A stretch of 64,000 nucleotides of DNA. It comes from DATMGU01 sp035555315. Its GTDB lineage: Bacteria > Pseudomonadota > Alphaproteobacteria > ATCC43930 > CGMCC-115725. Under the pieces are notes generated by a model. The model searched no databases and was not told the origin of the DNA. It worked only from the letters and a program-made list of their open reading frames with translations. The stretch covers positions 1 through 64,000 of the forward strand of contig DATMGU010000017.1 of assembly GCA_035555315.1 (NCBI GenBank), given 5' to 3'. Position 1 is the stretch's first letter. Every line of letters starts with the position of its first letter. The position numbers and the translations under genes are program-made. Positions 62,773 to 64,000 of this stretch are shown here, piece after piece.

Positions 62773-64000
62773 CTAGCGCTTCGGTTTGTCCGCCTTGGCG
62801 GCCTGCTTGATCGCGCGGAGGCGGGCGGCGAAGGTCGGCCGGTCGGTCTGCACCGCGCGGCTGACCGACAGCGCGTCGGCCGGCACGTCGCGGGTGATGA
62901 CGCTGCCGGCGCCGATCATGGCGCCCGGCCCCACGGTCACCGGCGCCACCAGTGCCGTGTTGCTGCCGATGAACGCGCCGGCGCCGATCACCGTGCGGTG
63001 CTTGTCGAAACCGTCGTAATTGCAGGTGATGGTGCCGGCGCCGATATTCGCCGCGGCGCCGATCTCGGCATCGCCGATATAGGTCAGGTGATTGATCTTG
63101 GCGCCGGCGCCCACCCGGGCCGCCTTGATCTCGACGAAATTGCCGATATGCGTATCGGGGCCGAGATCGGCCCCCGGCCGCAACCGGGCGAACGGGCCGA
63201 TGATCGCCCCCTCGGCGATGCGGGCGCCCTCGATATGGCAGAAGCCCTTGATCTCGACCCGGTCGCCGACCACGACACCGGGCCCGAAGATCACATGCGG
63301 CCCGATGGTGACGTCGCGGCCCAGCACCGTATCCGCCGACAGGAAGACGCTCGCCGGTTCGGTCAGGGTGGCGCCGCCGGCCATCGCGGCACGCCGCAGG
63401 CGGCCCTGCAGCACCGCTTCGGCGGCGGCGAGATCGGCGCGGGAATTGACGCCGACGAGCTCGTCAGCCGGTGCCTCGACCACCCGGCAGGGCAGGCCCT
63501 CGGCCCGGGCCTTCGCGACGATGTCGGTAAGGTAGAACTCGCCCTTGGCGTTATGGTCGTCGATCTGGTCGATCAACGCGAAAAGCCGCCGACCGTCGAT
63601 CGCCATCACGCCGGAATTCACCAGACCGATCGCCCGCTGGTCCGGGGTGGCGTCCGCCGCTTCGACGATCGCCTCCAGGCTGCCATCCGGCTTCACCAGC
63701 AAGCGGCCATAGGGGCTCGGGTCGTCCGGCCGCATGCCCAGCACGACGACCGCCGCGTCGGCCTCACGCCGCGCCGCCACCAGCCGGGCCAACGTCTCGG
63801 CGCCGAGCAAGGGCGTATCGCCATAGGCGACCAGCACGGTATCGAACGCCGCGTCGGCCAGCGCGTCGCGCGCGGCGGCCACCGCATGGGCCGTGCCCCG
63901 GGCGGTCTCCTGGATCGCCAGGCCATGGCCCGCCGCGGCCGCCTCGACAGTCGGCATGGCCGGACCCGCGACCACCACGACGCGATCGGGCTGCAAGGTC
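62773..64000 (-). CDS. glmU: GlmU, bifunctional, N-terminus beyond window
   Basis: The visible 408 residues hold most of the uridylyltransferase domain (ETARGTAHAV, VLVAYGDTPLL, GEFYLTDIVAKA, VNSRADLAAAE) and the complete C-terminal left-handed beta-helix with hexapeptide repeats (KINHLTYIGDAEIG, NIGAGTITCNYDGFDKH). Only about 40 N-terminal residues with the nucleotide-binding loop are missing. It acetylates glucosamine-1-P and makes UDP-GlcNAc. Confidence 0.96.
   Translation of the reverse strand, partial: TLQPDRVVVVAGPAMPTVEAAAAGHGLAIQETARGTAHAVAAARDALADAAFDTVLVAYGDTPLLGAETLARLVAARREADAAVVVLGMRPDDPSPYGRLLVKPDGSLEAIVEAADATPDQRAIGLVNSGVMAIDGRRLFALIDQIDDHNAKGEFYLTDIVAKARAEGLPCRVVEAPADELVGVNSRADLAAAEAVLQGRLRRAAMAGGATLTEPASVFLSADTVLGRDVTIGPHVIFGPGVVVGDRVEIKGFCHIEGARIAEGAIIGPFARLRPGADLGPDTHIGNFVEIKAARVGAGAKINHLTYIGDAEIGAAANIGAGTITCNYDGFDKHRTVIGAGAFIGSNTALVAPVTVGPGAMIGAGSVITRDVPADALSVSRAVQTDRPTFAARLRAIKQAAKADKPKR

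Noticed and set aside
1..64000. CRISPR array, prophage or insertion sequence
   Set aside because: No regularly spaced repeats, phage genes or transposases were found; the repeats at 26-32 kb are short and irregularly spaced.

Overview
The window is a high-GC, gene-dense stretch of an alphaproteobacterial chromosome. The separate small PurS, PurQ and PurL subunits, the BolA-CGFS glutaredoxin pair, a class II DAHP synthase, the HxGN-type GluRS, HisKA_2 signalling and many GTGA/ATGA gene overlaps fit a Rhodospirillales-like lineage. The exact genus cannot be told from the sequence. No IS element, prophage or CRISPR array was seen. The left edge cuts a tRNA-Leu(UAA) gene that carries a group I intron, and the right edge cuts glmU.

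Layout, 0-28 kb. Housekeeping genes come first: cinA-like, sfsA-map-radC, a MipA-type outer-membrane protein, an epoxide-hydrolase-like enzyme, purB and an NRDE protein. The purine cluster follows as purC-purS, then purQ-purL-bolA-grxD; between the two halves sit three tandem, oppositely oriented paralogues that each fuse Sel1 repeats to a trypsin-like protease. Next are an odd lipoprotein hydrolase on AT-richer DNA, a CBS/HlyC transporter-like protein, rpsD with clear promoter and terminator, trmJ-cysS, and a two-component pair whose kinase has an ethylene-receptor-type membrane domain.

Layout, 28-53 kb. A TPP riboswitch precedes an EamA-type transporter. This region also holds several copies of a short GGGGACACAATACC-type repeat, small lipoproteins, a P450 and a TfoX-like protein. 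It continues with gltX-nadE, a quinone-reductase-like gene overlapping an orphan iron-type binding protein, a LigI-like hydrolase, a nicotinate phosphoribosyltransferase overlapping a class II DAHP synthase, glutathione reductase, a glycine-zipper lipoprotein, a long dCTP deaminase, mazEF, bluB, a racemase-family protein, a divergent SDR/MarR pair with overlapping palindromes, a methyltransferase, an orphan peptide-type binding protein and an adenylate-kinase-like protein.

Layout, 53-64 kb. A divergent GntR regulator faces a catabolic operon: amidohydrolase, NifU-C-like protein, fumarylacetoacetase-family enzyme, second amidohydrolase, MIP18/PaaD-like protein, then an AAHS-type MFS importer and an OprB-like porin. 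It has a consensus promoter whose -10 lies inside a 41-bp palindrome. Together these look like a regulated uptake and degradation route for an unidentified, probably aromatic or cyclic, acid. It is the best candidate for an undescribed system here, because two Fe-S-assembly-type small proteins are translationally coupled to amidohydrolases that lack the usual first metal-binding His. The window ends with glmU-glmS.
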